NCBI RefSeq assembly: GCF_018687715.1
Contig: NC_056755.1
Coordinates: 40,791,501-40,855,500 of the forward strand
Reading direction: 5' to 3'
Source of the DNA: Carya illinoinensis
Taxonomy: Eukaryota; Streptophyta; Magnoliopsida; Fagales; Juglandaceae
DNA length: 64,000 nt
Made by a program: the position numbers and the translations under genes. Below, piece after piece: positions 1 to 12,800 of the stretch; position 1 is the stretch's first letter, and every line of letters begins with the position of its first letter. The notes below the pieces were generated by a model. The model searched no databases. It was not told the origin of the DNA and saw only the letters and a program-made list of their open reading frames with translations.

Positions 1-520
1 TTCAGGAAATGGAAAATCAAGGCCAAGCCTATTAGTTTGATAAGTGGAGTTTATAGGATTGTAGCCATGCGAATAGATTGAGGCTGGTGTTGAAGGAGAT
101 TATCTCCAAGTTTCATAACATAATCATCAGAGGAAGGTCGATTTTGGATATAATATTAATTGTTAGTGAATGTCTGGATTCTAAAACCCACTTAGGAAAG
201 CCAAAGCTACTATGTAAGATGGACATGGAAAATGCCTATGATCATGTTAATTGGGGTTTATGTTGTAAATGCTTTAGAGATGTGATTTTGGGAGAAATGG
301 TGCAGTTGGAAAGACTTTTGTGTCTCCGTGGCATTTTTTTTCAGTGTTGGTGGATGGTGCTCCTAACAATTTTATTAGTAACACTAGAATGCTATGGTGG
401 TGGGATTTCTTGGATAGCCTCCTTAGGGAAAATCCTCACTATTGGCAATCTAAAGAAACACCATATGATTGTGACAGATTGATGCTGTATGTGCAAAAAG
501 AGTAGGTGATCTAGAGACTA
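1..520 (+). pseudogene. LINE (non-LTR retrotransposon) reverse transcriptase fragment, internally deleted
   Basis: The + strand encodes pieces of a plant L1-type ORF2 protein. From about 30 to 250 there is the reverse-transcriptase start KPISLISGVYRI, then GRSILDIILIVSECLDS and KLCKMDMENAYDHVNW-like residues (the fingers and the AYDHVNW box). From about 395 to 505 the reading jumps to the C-terminal zinc-finger (zf-RVT) region, seen as SLGKILTIGNLKKHHMIVTD. The RT core, including the catalytic FADD box, is missing between them, and frameshifts separate the pieces. It is a dead fragment that continues beyond the left edge. Its position upstream of CNOT10 exon 3881-4060 suggests it sits in an intron or in 5' flanking DNA. 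Confidence 0.8.
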
Positions 521-608
521 CCTTTTTTGTTTTTATAGGTAATCAAGAAGTTTTATTCATAAGATAATAGGCATAGCCCAAGTACACATGATGTAAGAGA
601 CCACCTTT
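513..608 (-). mobile_element. Very short 5'-truncated LINE 3' end with target-site duplication
   Basis: The segment at about 526-595 is the reverse complement of the LINE 3' end that is seen intact at 36895-36965 (poly-T followed by the conserved AGGCATAGCCCAAGTACACA tail). It is flanked by AGAGACTACCTTT at 513-525 and AGAGACCACCTTT at 596-608, which agree at 12 of 13 positions. This is a LINE insertion of only about 70 bp, landing inside the older LINE fragment at 1-520. Confidence 0.75.
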
Positions 609-1116
609 ACTCCATTGTAAGATTGGAAGTACATTGTGGAATGATGTTTTCAGTTGAATTGGATTGACTTCTGGTTTATACTTTATATTAAAAAATAAAG
701 TCATGTGGAGCTTTCTATAAGAGTTTTGGCTCGTTTTGGATATCTGTCATTTGTAAGACTTGTTTTTAGTTTTTAATTTGTATTCATAAAGGTGCTATAT
801 ATACCGCCTTTTGGTTTTAAAGTTAAATGAAGACACCTAATGGGGGTGAATAGGTGTTTTAACCCAATACAGTTGAAATTAAAATATAAAAGATCAATAT
901 ATTGAGGCAACCGCATATATCAAAACCAAAATATTAGAAATGAATAAAAACAATGAACAAAAATATTTTGGTCACGAAGACAGAACATTTTAAGTTCTTA
1001 AAAACAAACTCTGGGTGTCAACTACTGCTTATAAATTACTATTGAAAAAAAGATATTGCAATCTGCTTAAGGTCACACAAACCTCTCCCCCCCCCCTCCC
1101 TCCCCTTGATTGATAA
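609..1116. other. AT-rich stretch without recognisable gene
   Basis: No coding signal was seen in either strand. The stretch carries a short pyrimidine run at 1083-1106 (mostly C). It may be decayed LINE flank or intron sequence. Confidence 0.5.
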
Positions 1117-1199
1117 ACAAAAATTTTATTTTTTTGATAGGTAATAATAGTTTTTATTCCAAGTAAATAGGCATAGCCCAAGTACACAAAAATTTTATT
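1117..1199 (-). mobile_element. Very short LINE 3' tail insertion with 14-bp duplication
   Basis: ACAAAAATTTTATT occurs perfectly at 1117-1130 and 1186-1199. Between the copies lies about 55 bp of poly-T plus the LINE 3' tail (AGGCATAGCCCAAGTACACA in this orientation). The target was the tail of the older LINE at 1186-1830, so this is a LINE-in-LINE nest. Confidence 0.75.
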
Positions 1200-1830
1200 G
1201 ATCATGAATTAGACAAAAGCCTGATTATACGGGACATATACAAGAGCATTGCCAATGCTTGCTAGTTAAGCGATACAAGGAAGTCATGAAAGGACATGCC
1301 ATTACAATCAATCACAATCGACCAGTGAAGTAAAGTATTGAGAAATAGACTTCTAAGCTCATCCATTGACCGCTCTTGATCTTCAAAACTTCTTACATTC
1401 CTCTCCTTCCAAATACACCACCATAGACATATTGGGACCATCTTCCACACCGTTGCAATATGAGGGTTTCCCGGTTGCCTCACCAATAAGCTAGGAGATC
1501 GATTACCCTTTTCAGCATCACCCAAGCTAATCCCATCCGAGCAGAGAAGTTATTCCACAAGGTTGTGGCAATCTCGCAATGAAGTAATAGTTGATCTACG
1601 GACTCTCCACTCTTTTTGCACATACAACACCAATCCATGACTATGATGTCATGTTTTTGTAGGTTGTCTATTGTGATGATCTTCCCTAATGAAGCCGTCC
1701 GTACAAAAACGTTTGCCTTCAGGTGTGCTTTTGTCTTCCAAATATTCTTCTAACAAATCCTTTGTGGACTCAAACACCAGATTCTAATCCTTATCGAGTG
1801 ACTCATTCAATATCTGTCCACAATAGTTCC
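1186..1830 (-). pseudogene. LINE ORF2 C-terminal (zf-RVT) fragment
   Basis: Read on the - strand from about 1740, the sequence encodes the C-terminal zinc-finger part of an L1-type ORF2 protein. It has ASLGKIITIDNLQKHDI-like residues, then a W-CCMCKKS...LLLHC zinc-binding stretch. It ends with [18 protein letters not shown] and RSFEDQERSMDELRSLFLN (open from 1525 to 1262). The 3' tail follows at about 1255-1186. The RT domain is absent, so this is a 5'-truncated copy. The same C-terminus recurs at 4960-5163 and 36247-36855. Confidence 0.8.
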
Positions 1831-2101
1831 AGAACTATAGAACTATTTTACAGCTTTCCCCCACGAACAAACATCGTATGATTTATTGGAACTCGATGAA
1901 CTCATTGGCACACCTATGAATTCATTGGCTCTCTATGAAAAAGAATGACCAAAGACCAATAGGGATATGGCTTGTGTATAAGGAGAAAATTTTGTCTTTA
2001 AGGCTCAATACTTCACAAGAAATAACTAAGGTCTTTTAGAATAATGCCCAGGACTCTCCAAAAGTATTGCATCATCAAGCTAAATTAGGTTGGTTCAAAT
2101 T

Positions 2102-2433
2102 AGGTTAGATTTTGGAGCTTAGGGAGGTAGCTCAAGTAGAGGGAAGTCTAAAGGGAGGGCGATGTGAAGACGGGAAACATAAAGGATTGGGGTTGGGGTT
2201 GGGGTTGGGTATTAGTTCTACGGGAAAAAAGGGGTTGAGGCTCAATGTAATTTTTTGGGTATTTTGGGATGTTTTGGGATTAGTGTATTTTGGATTGTTT
2301 TTGACGGGCTTTTTGGGTCATTAGGGGCTCTTTAATATGGGCAAGGTGTTTTCTTGTATACGTTCAGTGTACTTGGTTATTACTTTTGATATATATAATA
2401 TTTTTACTTATAAGAAAAAGGTTAGATTTTGGA
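2102..2433 (+). mobile_element. 5'-truncated LINE copy with perfect 15-bp target-site duplication
   Basis: AGGTTAGATTTTGGA is present at 2102-2116 and again at 2419-2433. The 302 bp between them are the extreme 3' end of a LINE: a short tail of coding-like sequence with four GGGTTG repeats, a 3' UTR with GTATACGTTCAGTGTACTTGG, and a TTACTTATAAGAAAAA tail. The poly-A side is to the right, so the copy is on the + strand. It has no coding capacity. Confidence 0.85.
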
Positions 2434-2610
2434 TTCGAAAACCTATTAGGATTCAAATTCGGGCCAGTCGCCTTGGTTCTCATACACCTTTAGTGAACTG
2501 ATGCAACAGTTTGCTGGAGTGGGTGTTGCATGTGTGTCTAGTGAACTTTCCATGTAAGGTCTTGATCAAGCTCTCATTATGAGGGAGCGTTGAGTGAGCT
2601 TTCTATATAA

Positions 2611-2843
2611 ACCCCTAGGGGTTAGCTCAAGTGGTAAAGGCCTTGGTCTTGGTGGTATGCTCTCCCCATGTCTAAGGTTCAAGTTTTCTTGGGTGCAACA
2701 ATTTCTAGGGACCGTTGGACTGGGGAACTTCTCCTTGAATTACCTGAGGTGCATTTATAGGGAACTTTTTGCCAGGGGCCTGTGCACCCTTGGGATCTGT
2801 GAGGACTTTGTTATTGGACACCCGGTGCGAATAAAAAAAAAAA
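2611..2843 (+). mobile_element. tRNA-derived SINE
   Basis: The element begins with a tRNA-like head. A pol III A-box-like TAGCTCAAGTGG is at 2623-2634 and a B-box-like GGTTCAAGTTT at 2676-2686, about 42 bp further on. A non-tRNA body follows, ending in an A-rich tail at 2831-2843. Length (about 233 bp) and layout are those of plant SINEs. The flanks (AGCTTTCTATATAA on the left, AGCTCTTGATATAA on the right) may be a decayed duplication. It is not a functional tRNA gene: the B box departs from consensus and no acceptor stem was found. Confidence 0.7.
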
Positions 2844-3880
2844 GCTCTTGATATAAGCTTTGGTCGACCTTGATTCTTATGGGAGTCTAGCAAACTCACA
2901 ACTTCTTAGTTTTTTATTCAATTTCAAATCAAACTTAACTCAAATCATTTACAGCTCAATTGGACTAAGTTTTTCCATTAAAATATGCCAATTCATTATT
3001 TGTTTACACTAACATGGTGGCTGCATTCATAAAATTAGGAATCACTATGGTTTCTTTTACACTATATATGATATATCATATGATGTGATTGACGCTCGCT
3101 GTTCAGTTTAATATGAACTTACTTTCTTTTCGTCTGATCACTATCACATCTCAATCACATCCTTCTCTCCATTTCGTGTCATGAATTGTGTTCTATAAAT
3201 CTATTTAATTTTAATGAATCGAGTCTTTGAATTTCGTTATGGGAAAGCCTAAACAAGGATGAAACAATTTAATTTTGAAGATCAGATGTATATATTTGAA
3301 TGGTTACTATATTTTGGCCTAGTAGTTTTGTGGCTTCTAGTTTCAATGTCATTTTTACATTGTTAACTTAAAAATTCCATCGTGGGTGAATTTTTAAAAT
3401 TGCATAGCAGAGAATATTGATTATCCATTTGGCAACCAACATCTGAGATTGACTGGTTTGGGAACCTTGACACACCATGTATTACATCAACCCACCTATT
3501 TATTATTTTCTATATCTATCTTGAAGTCCAATAAGTTAAATCATTAATAAAGAACCACAGTGACCGTAGATGGAGTTGAATGGCCTAAATATATTCGATG
3601 CTGGTTCCAAGTAGTTTAGGACCATAGTTGCATAATTATTCCTTCTATTCTATTATAATTGATGCAAGCAAAAATGGAAACTATTGGGATAAATGTTGTC
3701 GTTTAAATCTCATTACTTATAAAAAAAACTACCTATAAAAAATTGTTGTATTCCCACTGTAATATTCATGGTCATCTCACCTAATATTCCAGAGTCCTTT
3801 AGATTGTAGTTGTTTGTTTCATCTTTGACTTATATATAGTCATTGAAATTCATTGTTGCCTTTTGGTGGTATTGGTTCAG
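2844..3880. other. Non-coding sequence before the first visible CNOT10 exon
   Basis: I see no coding exon, promoter motif or repeat that I can name. It ends in a polypyrimidine-poor but usable acceptor (TATTGGTTCAG at 3870-3880). As the exon at 3881 encodes an internal part of CNOT10, this stretch is most simply the end of an upstream intron. Confidence 0.5.
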
Positions 3881-6800
3881 AAGAGAATTGAGGAGCTTGC
3901 CAGTGCATCTGGAGAGCAGGTGGAGACTGCTAGCAATCTTTTGAATAAAGTTACCTTGGGGTCTAAAGGAAGTACAATGACACATCAACTTTCTGGTGCA
4001 AATAGTTCCAATGTTGTTTACACAGATGAATTTGACACTTCTGTGGCAATCCTAAACATTGTATGTTTTTTGTATGTCATTTAGTAAATTTATTGGAGGT
4101 TGCTAAAGGCTAGTTTCTTTCTTTTGTTTTTTGTTTGAATTGATTTGCTTATTTCAAGATTGATCTTATCAGGGGGTTATCTGGTTCCATCTTCACGAAT
4201 ATGCAAAGGCTTTATCAGTTCTAGAACCTTTGTATCAGAATATCGAACCAATAGATGAGGTATAATGGTTGTGCCATTGTTTTCCTAAGTAGTTGTAGTC
4301 TTTTATTAAATTTTTTTTCTATATATTTATGTGCAGACAACAGCTCTTCATATTTGCCTCTTGTTGCTAGATGTTGGACTTGCTTGCAATGATGCTATGA
4401 AGTCTGCTGTAAGTTCTATGTTACTTGATGGACTAGTCAGTTCATTCAAAATTTTGCATGGTGTTTTTGTACTGCTCCAATTCTTGCTCTATAGTAAATA
4501 TACTATTATTAGACAGAGCATCTTCTGAACTTAATCCTTATGGTTGTATGTCCTGTGTAGCTTGGTTGGAAGATATGCTGTTGAAATTAATATTGAGATC
4601 TGAAACAAATTACTTACTTTTTGGGTGGGGTTTGTGTTCTTTTCCTGGAGACTAGGGAGTATCTGAGGCCCTAGCCAGATGAAATTAGTGTACGGTTTAT
4701 GAAATGCTGTAGCTTTTTATTTAGAAGTTTTTATTAAATATGAGTTACATTTTTTATGAAGTTGTACCTCTTTATTGTTGTTTGGTAGAGTCCCAAATTT
4801 GCAAATGTTTTCCTGATTCGTAAACAAATTTTTATTGATCAAAAGAGTACACAAGAGCCCAAGTATACGGGACATATACAAGAGCAATGCCTAAGCATGC
4901 TCGTTTAGTGATATAAGGAATTCATGAAAAATCATGCCATGAAAATCAATTACCATCAATCAATGGATTAAAGTATTAAAAAATAAGTTTCTAAGCTCAT
5001 CCATTGACTGCTCTTGATCTTCAAAGCTTCTTTCATTACTCTCCATCCAATGCACCACCATAGGCATATTGGGACCATCTTCCATATTCATGCAATTTGA
5101 GAGTTGCCCCGAATGCCTCTCCAAGAAGCGAGGAGGTTGCTTACTTCTCTCGGCATCACCCAAGCTAGTCCCAACCGAGCTAAGACTTCATTCCACAAAG
5201 TCATGGCAATCTCACGATGAAGTAGTAGATGGTCAACAAACTCTGCTCCCTTTGCACATACAACACCAATCCATGACTATGATTCGACATTTCTTCAACT
5301 TGTCTAGAGTGAGGATCTTCACCAAAGAAGCCATCGATACACAAAATGCTGCCTTTAGAGGTGCCTTTGTCTTCCAAATGCCAAATGCCAAATGCCCTTC
5401 CATGGGAATGGATTTGTGTTGTGCATGGTCATGACTTGGTAGAAAGAGCAGACTGTGAATATTTATTTTTTAGAGGGGCACCAAAAAATGGTCCTCGACT
5501 CCCCTCGACAAACGGGTGGAATACACAATGTCAAAGAACATAAAAAAAACATCAATTTCCCAATCTCGTGCATATCTGAGAAATGTAATATTCCATTTGG
5601 GAATACCATTGGAGATGATTAATAGGTCCACAATTGAGGCTTCTTTCATTCTTGCTAGCCCATAAGCTTGTGGATAAGTTTCCTTGAGTGCCCTATCATT
5701 GCACCAAACATCATGCCAAACTTGTCCTTGGATCCATTACGCACAGTAAAGCGGATATTTCTTGCATATGCAGCCTCTTCTTATATGCTTCCATAGCCCC
5801 ACTCCATAAGGCCCACTTACCTCATTAGAATTAGAACACCATCCTCCCCATGGTTCTTCATGTTTCAATTTGATAAGATTCTCGACAAGGCCCCCCCGTT
5901 CATAGTGATATCTCCATAACCATTTGTCACGTAAGGCTTTATTGAAAGATTTCAAGTTCTGAATACCCAATCCTCTTTTAATGGGAGAGCATATTGTGGT
6001 GCATTTCACCAAGTGAAATTTAAACTCGTCATTTATCTCCTTCCCCACCACCCCCCGAAAAAAAAAAGGCCACCTTGGCGGGGAGCGGAAATAATGAGAG
6101 AAAGCAAGTTGGCAAATTATAAAGAGTACTTTTGATTAAGGTGGCCTAACTGGAGGTTAAGATATTTTCTGATTTGGCCAAGTTCACCTTCAACCCTGAT
6201 ACAACTTCAAAGCATAATAGGAGAGCCCTCAAAGTTTGAATTTGATCATGGCTGGCCTCACCAAAGACTAAGGTATTATTGGCAAATAATAGATGAGATA
6301 TGTTGAGTGAGCTATTAGTTGCCTCCCCCACTAAGAATCAAGATATGAACCCACCCTCCATGACACTTTAAATCATCTTACTAAAAGCTTCAAAATCGCA
6401 AAAACAAAAGAGTATTGGAGATAGAGGATCACCTTGTTTCAATCCTCATGAGCTTTTAAATAAGCTTTTTGGCGTGCCCTTCACCCATATAGAGAAAACC
6501 ATAGAGATACAATGATGATCCAAGTACACAATTTCTTACCAAAGCCATATCTCTCGAACATGTTGAGTAAGAATCTTCAATTGACATGATCATAGGCTTT
6601 CTCCATATCCAGCTTACACAGAAGCCCCGGCTCTCCCAACTTGAGTCTACTATCCAAACATTCGTTGGCAATAAGCACCAAGTCAAGGATTTGCCTACCT
6701 TTGACAAAGGCATTTTGAGGCTTCGATATTAACTTCTCCAACACCTTGCTCAATCCATTTGCCAATACTTTGGAGAGAATTTTGTACAACCCGCTCACCA

Positions 6801-9800
6801 ATCTAATGGGATGCTAATCTTTTTTTGATAAGTAATGGGACGATAATCTTTTACCTTTACAAATGCATTGGATTCTCGTAAGTAGATATCTTCCATGTTT
6901 TATCATCTTTTTTATTAATAGCTTTATACGTGCATGATTAACTGGAAAAAAAAAAACTCGTTTTGGTCTGATGCAGACAAATTCTTATTTTTTTCAACTT
7001 TTTGGTGGAGTAGGGAAAAACACTGATCTACTTCTTCAAGTGGCTCTCTCTGCTTTTAATGACATTGCTTGTGATCTTACACCATAGGCATGCTACAGTT
7101 TGTGTGCATGACCTTCTTGTAAATGGTAAACCATGAAGGAGTGTACCTTCTTAGTTGACGTTGATTCCCTGATCGTTGTAGAAAAGAGGCCTGCATCCAC
7201 ACGACGACTTCCATACTATGTCTTGTGCCTTGCGTGTACTTTAGTTTAAAAAATCAAGGGATTATACCACAATGTAAAATTGCTACGTAGCTTTCTTGTG
7301 GGGTTTGTCTTGTTAAAATACCTGAAACAGTTTGCTTTTCTTTCCATTATTTCTAGGCATCTTAAAATCTAGAATAAATAAACTCTATTTCAGCATGAAA
7401 AAGTACCCAGTACTTTAAAAAATAGTGTTTTTTCTTGCTGCCCTGCATTAGTAATGTGATACATACATGCAATTAATGAGATATTTACAATATGCAGTAT
7501 AGCTTGCTGTGGTAAACTTTAAACTTCTCTGTGGACCCTTCATTTAGACCAAGCCTTTTTTTTTTCAGAGGTCTCCTTGATCAAATTGATTGAGTTGGTT
7601 TAAGATTTGCCAATATCTCCAGAAGGGATCATTGGAAAAGATGTTGAGAACAATTTTGCAGCATGAATTTTTGGTAAGAAAGTTGAGAACAATGAGAAGT
7701 GACTAGTGAAAAAAGCAAAGAATGATGAAAAGAGAAAGAAAAAAGTGGATCTTAATTTGCTTGTTTGGTATGGAGAGGATGAGAGGAGGGAAAGAAAACT
7801 ACTATATTATCATTATATCTTTTAAAAGGAGAACAGAAATATTTAGGATTACAAGAATGATGGACAGAAATATTATCACTTGACGCTCTTAGTATTTAGT
7901 TGGGAATAATTTTAAGGAGATTGTCAAGGGTTTTGAGATTGCATGTCCTTTCTTTTCTTTTGATATACTGTCTTATGGCTTACCTATATATATATATGTA
8001 TATATATGTATGTATATATATATAAATAGTTGGGAAGGCAAAATGTTGGGCTCAGCTGGAGGTAGGGCTGAAAATCAATGGCTTTGGTTCAGTTTTGGTC
8101 AAAAACCGAAACCGCACCGGCACCTAGAAAATACATATTTCTCAACTGAAACCGATTGACAGGGAGGAAGAGAACCGGCCGGCATTCGATCGATCGGCAC
8201 CGATCGATTTGGTGGTTTGAATCGGTTCCCATCACCAGAGGTCCAGAACAGTTTCCAAGCCAACAAATCCACCGAAAATGCAAAAAATAAAAAAGCTATT
8301 TAAAGTTTAAATGAGAGACGGAGGAGAGGGAAAGAGATGAGAGAAGAGATAAGCGTTGGGCTTTGGCCATGATACAGCTGCCGTGGAGTGTGGAGGTTCT
8401 TCAGAGAGAGAGCCTGACAGAGGAGCGAGGCTGTGAGTGGGGAGGACTCCTTTGGGCAGTGGGCAGGGGCTATGAGACTCAGCGATAACAAAGAAGTAGA
8501 AAGTGAAGGGCAGCGGCTGGGACTCTGTGATGAAGACGACCAAGAAGTTGGGAGCAGCGGCTGAGACTCATAACGAAAAATGGGGGGAAGAAGAAAAGTG
8601 GGATTTTTTTTTGGGGGGGGGGGGGGGGGCTTAAACGGCTAAACTCTAGCTCAGAACGACGCTGTTTGGTTTAAACCAAACGGCGTCATTCCCTTTAAAA
8701 TTTTTTTATAGGTTTTTAAAACAAAACGACTCTATTTCAAGTGAAACGGCATCGTTTTGTATCATATATATGAAAAAAATATATAATATAAACCATTGGC
8801 CGGTTCGGCGGTTCGAGCAAGGGTCGAATCGGGACCAAACTGGCCGGCGTCGGTTCTTATTAATTTCTGCCGCCGGCCAACCAGTTCTTGAATCTGGTAA
8901 CCGGTTCACTTTGGAGACTGTTGGTCCAGCCGGTTCCTGTACAGCCCTAGTTGGAGGTCCTTCCTATCCCTCTTGCTTTCCCATATCCCTTAACCAACTA
9001 AACAATGGAAATATACCATCCATGCTTCATTTTACTTCCTCCCTCCTTTGTCCTCCCTATTTGCTTCATAGCTTAGGGCTTCATTTTGAGAGGTTGGTAA
9101 TTAGAAGCCCTGTGGACGGGATGATTTGGTATTGCAAATGATGATGGAACTTTGATGTAGATGTCATAGCTGGTGTTGTATTCATCTGTTCTATGGTTAA
9201 TGTGAGCATTTGCTGGTTTTAATCATGCTTAGGGGTGTAAAAAAAAAAAAAAATTGGTGAACGGACCAGATTGGACCGAACCAGTGGGTTGGGTCCAGAA
9301 TCGAGTTTGGTTCGGTCTGGTACCGGTTTTATTTTTTTTTAAATTGGTTAAAACTAGTCCGGTTTTTGTTTTTGTTTTTCTAAAACCGGATCGGACCAGA
9401 TCGGTTCATATATATATATTTTAATTTTTTATATTGTATATAATTTACATATATAATTATATATAAAATAGTTTTGTATTACATGATAAATTATGAATTA
9501 ATATAATATTAAATTTTAAAATTTTATATCACTATAGTTTATTGTATTAATAATTATACTAATATTATATAGTGCATATTAATAGTTATACTAATACTAT
9601 ATCACTATATATTATAATATACTATAATATATTATCACTATAGTAATATATATAATATCTCATATAGTATATTAAGACCGGATTGGAATTAGTAAAACCG
9701 GAAAATCCAATTTAGGAGAGTAACCGGTATGGAATCGGTTCTTAAAAATGCAAAATTGGTTCATACTAGTTTAGTGTCGAATTTAATTCAAAACGAGATC

Positions 9801-12800
9801 AAATCGGACTGGTTACACACCTAATTATGCTAATGTGGGTAGAGTGCCAAGCAATTTACAGGTGCTTGATAGAGGTTTGGTATTCTTCTTTTTTAAAAAT
9901 GCGTTCTATGTTAATGTGACTGAAACATCCTTTATGCCTTTTTTTAAAATTAAAATATGGCATCAATTCTACGGAGTTTGCTTTGCGAAGTTGTGACAAC
10001 TGCAGGGGTGGCAAATCTTGTTTTCGGGTCGTGTTTGTGTCATGTCTAGACATGAACATTCGACTATATAGGTCAATTTGAACCAAACTTGTTAAGCTAT
10101 ACGTGTTAAACTTCCAAAACCTTAACCCAACCCATTTAGATAACGGGTCGTGTCGAGTCATCCGTTTTGATCCGTTTAATAATTAATTAGAAATATGTTA
10201 ACATGACATGACTAATTTAAATCTGTTTGTTTCATGTAAATGAGTTGAACTAAAATGCGCAAGTCATTTGACCTGATTAACATAATTTCACATGAAAGTT
10301 AAAATCTATATTTATTAATAACCACAATATCTTAAAAAATATATATTAATAATTTTCAAATTTTAACATGTATTGAAACCAATATTACAAGCCATACAAT
10401 AACAAATATGAGTATAGGTCTAAAATTAAAATTCCAACAACAAAAACAATAAAAACATAAACATACTGAAAAATATCAATATTACTAATTCACAATAGTA
10501 AAATTTTAATTTTGAAATAAATTCTAAACGGGTCAAAACAGATTGATTTCATGTTAAACAGGTTGGCCTGGTTATAAATCGTGTTTTAACGGGTCAATCC
10601 ATTTTGACCTGAATCTGTTAAAATTAAACCAAAACCCGCTAATTTTGTGTCGTGTTCATATTTGGTTCACGGGTCGTGTCACATATTTCCAACTTCTTCC
10701 TCTTTTTTTTTTTTTATTTTTTTTCCCGATCGGTAATAAAAAAGTTTTATTCATAATAATAGGCAAAGCCCAAGTACACAGGGAGTATACATGGGAAGTA
10801 CCTAACTAGAGTTTACAACTGAAAGAAGAAAGTCATGGACATTTAGTCCGTTACAAACAATGGCCCCCACCCAAGAAAATAATGTTTTAAAGAAAAAAAA
10901 CTTTCAGCTCCTCTATTGTTCTCTCATGGTTTTCGAAACTTCTATCATTTTGCTCCTGCTAAATTCACCAACACATACATATGGGGATCTCCTCGGAGGC
11001 CTCTCCAGCATGCTAGAAAATTCACCAATCTATGGGGCATGACCCATGATACTCCAAGTCCGGATTGCCACTCCTAGACAACTGTCAACAAAAGTTTTAC
11101 ATCAGTGGAAGATCTTTTGTTTTTTGGGTTCAGAAATGGTATTTGCTCTGTTGTGCTTCTAAACCTGACTACCTGCTACACTGTATCGCATTGAAGTGCA
11201 TGTTTATGGTCACTTTTGGACCTCAATTCAAATGAAACCATTGGGATTCTTTAGATCTTATGCTAGTGCTTATCGGTAGTTGAAGCCATCTACTGGAGCT
11301 GGACTTGTGCGGTTTATAGGGTAATGATAACTCAGTTTAGATGATCTGATGCAAGGCCCCCTTTTCACTTTGGTGATGGCCTTGGTTCAAAATTTCGTGT
11401 TTATATTAAGAAAATCATACCATCATTTTCACTTTGCATGTCGACATATTTTTGTCCTTATTCCAAAATGATAACCATTTTGATCATTTGTGTTCAGGAT
11501 ATATTAAGTTACATGGAAAGGGCTTTCGGTGTTGGCTGCATGAGTCAAGGTGACAATGGAAACACGACCCAGCAACAGTCTGGAAACCTAGTGGCAAAAT
11601 CTTCCTCTATTCCTCTCAGCAGTTCATCAGCTATGGATGTTTCTCATTCAGATTTAGCTGCTAGTGTGAATGCCTCAGAAAACTCTTTATCAAGGACCTT
11701 ATCAGAAGAGGCACTTGAATATGAAACAATGTTGTCAACACTAGATATTGGTGGACAAAATTCAGTGAGGCTGTCTGGTCTTTCATCTCCAACTAATCTG
11801 CCAAGGACTGCGGTTGATAGGTCTTTTACCACTGTTGATTTGAAGCTTAAGTTACATCTTTATAAAGTTCGGTTTCTGCTTCTCACTAGGAACCTTAAGC
11901 AAGCAAAACGTGAAGTCAAGCATGTTATGAATATTGCACGTGGGAAAGATTTGTCCATGGCTCTCCTCCTGAAGTCTCAGATTGAATATGCACGTGGCAA
12001 CCATCGTAAAGCCATTAAGCTGTTGGTGGCATCAAGCAATCAGACAGACACGGCAATCTCAAGCATCTTCAACAACAATCTTGGGTGTATATATTATCAG
12101 CTTGGGAAATACCATACGTCGTCGATATTTTTTTCAAAGGCGCTGACTAATACTAAATATCTTCGGAAGGAAAAGCCACTAAAGCTATCAACTTTCTCTC
12201 AGGATAATTCTTTTCTCATAGTATATAACTGTGGTATACAGTACTTGGCCTGTGGGAAGCCAATTCTTGCTGCTCGCTGTTTCCAGAAAGCCAGTTTGGT
12301 GTTCTACAACCGACCTCTGTTATGGCTTCGACTTGCTGAATGCTGTCTGATGGCTTTGGAGAAGGGACTAATAAAAGCAAGTCACGGTCCATCAGAAAGA
12401 TCAGAAGTCAAAGTACATGTTGTTGGCCGGGGAAAATGGAGGCAACTTCTTGTTGAAGATGGAATATTAAGAAACAGACATGTGGATTCTGTTGAAAGGG
12501 ATGATTGTATGCTGCGCGGTGAAGGGCAACTGAAGCTTTCAATGTTGCTTGCCCAACGGTGTCTGCATAATGCTTTGCACTTGCTTAACTGCTCCGAGTC
12601 AAACCATTCAAAGTATGATTTGCCTTCAAATACCTCCTTGGAAGAAAATGAATCAAGTGGAGCAGCTTCTTCGAGGAACTCAAACCACAAGAACTTGCAG
12701 AACATTGATTCGAAAACATTTACTGTAACAGTAGGTTTAGGTCAGGTTAATGCAAATGGGGATGCCAAAGAAATGAAGGGAGGAACAAGTCAGGAGCTCA

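Noticed and set aside
2611..2700. Possible functional tRNA gene
   Set aside because: There are A- and B-box-like sequences but no cloverleaf or acceptor stem, and a SINE body with an A tail follows.
11438..11497. Extension of the CNOT10 terminal frame upstream to an ATG-like start at 11438
   Set aside because: A consensus acceptor at 11496-11497 and the family sequence across the junction with exon 4337-4408 show that this part is intron.
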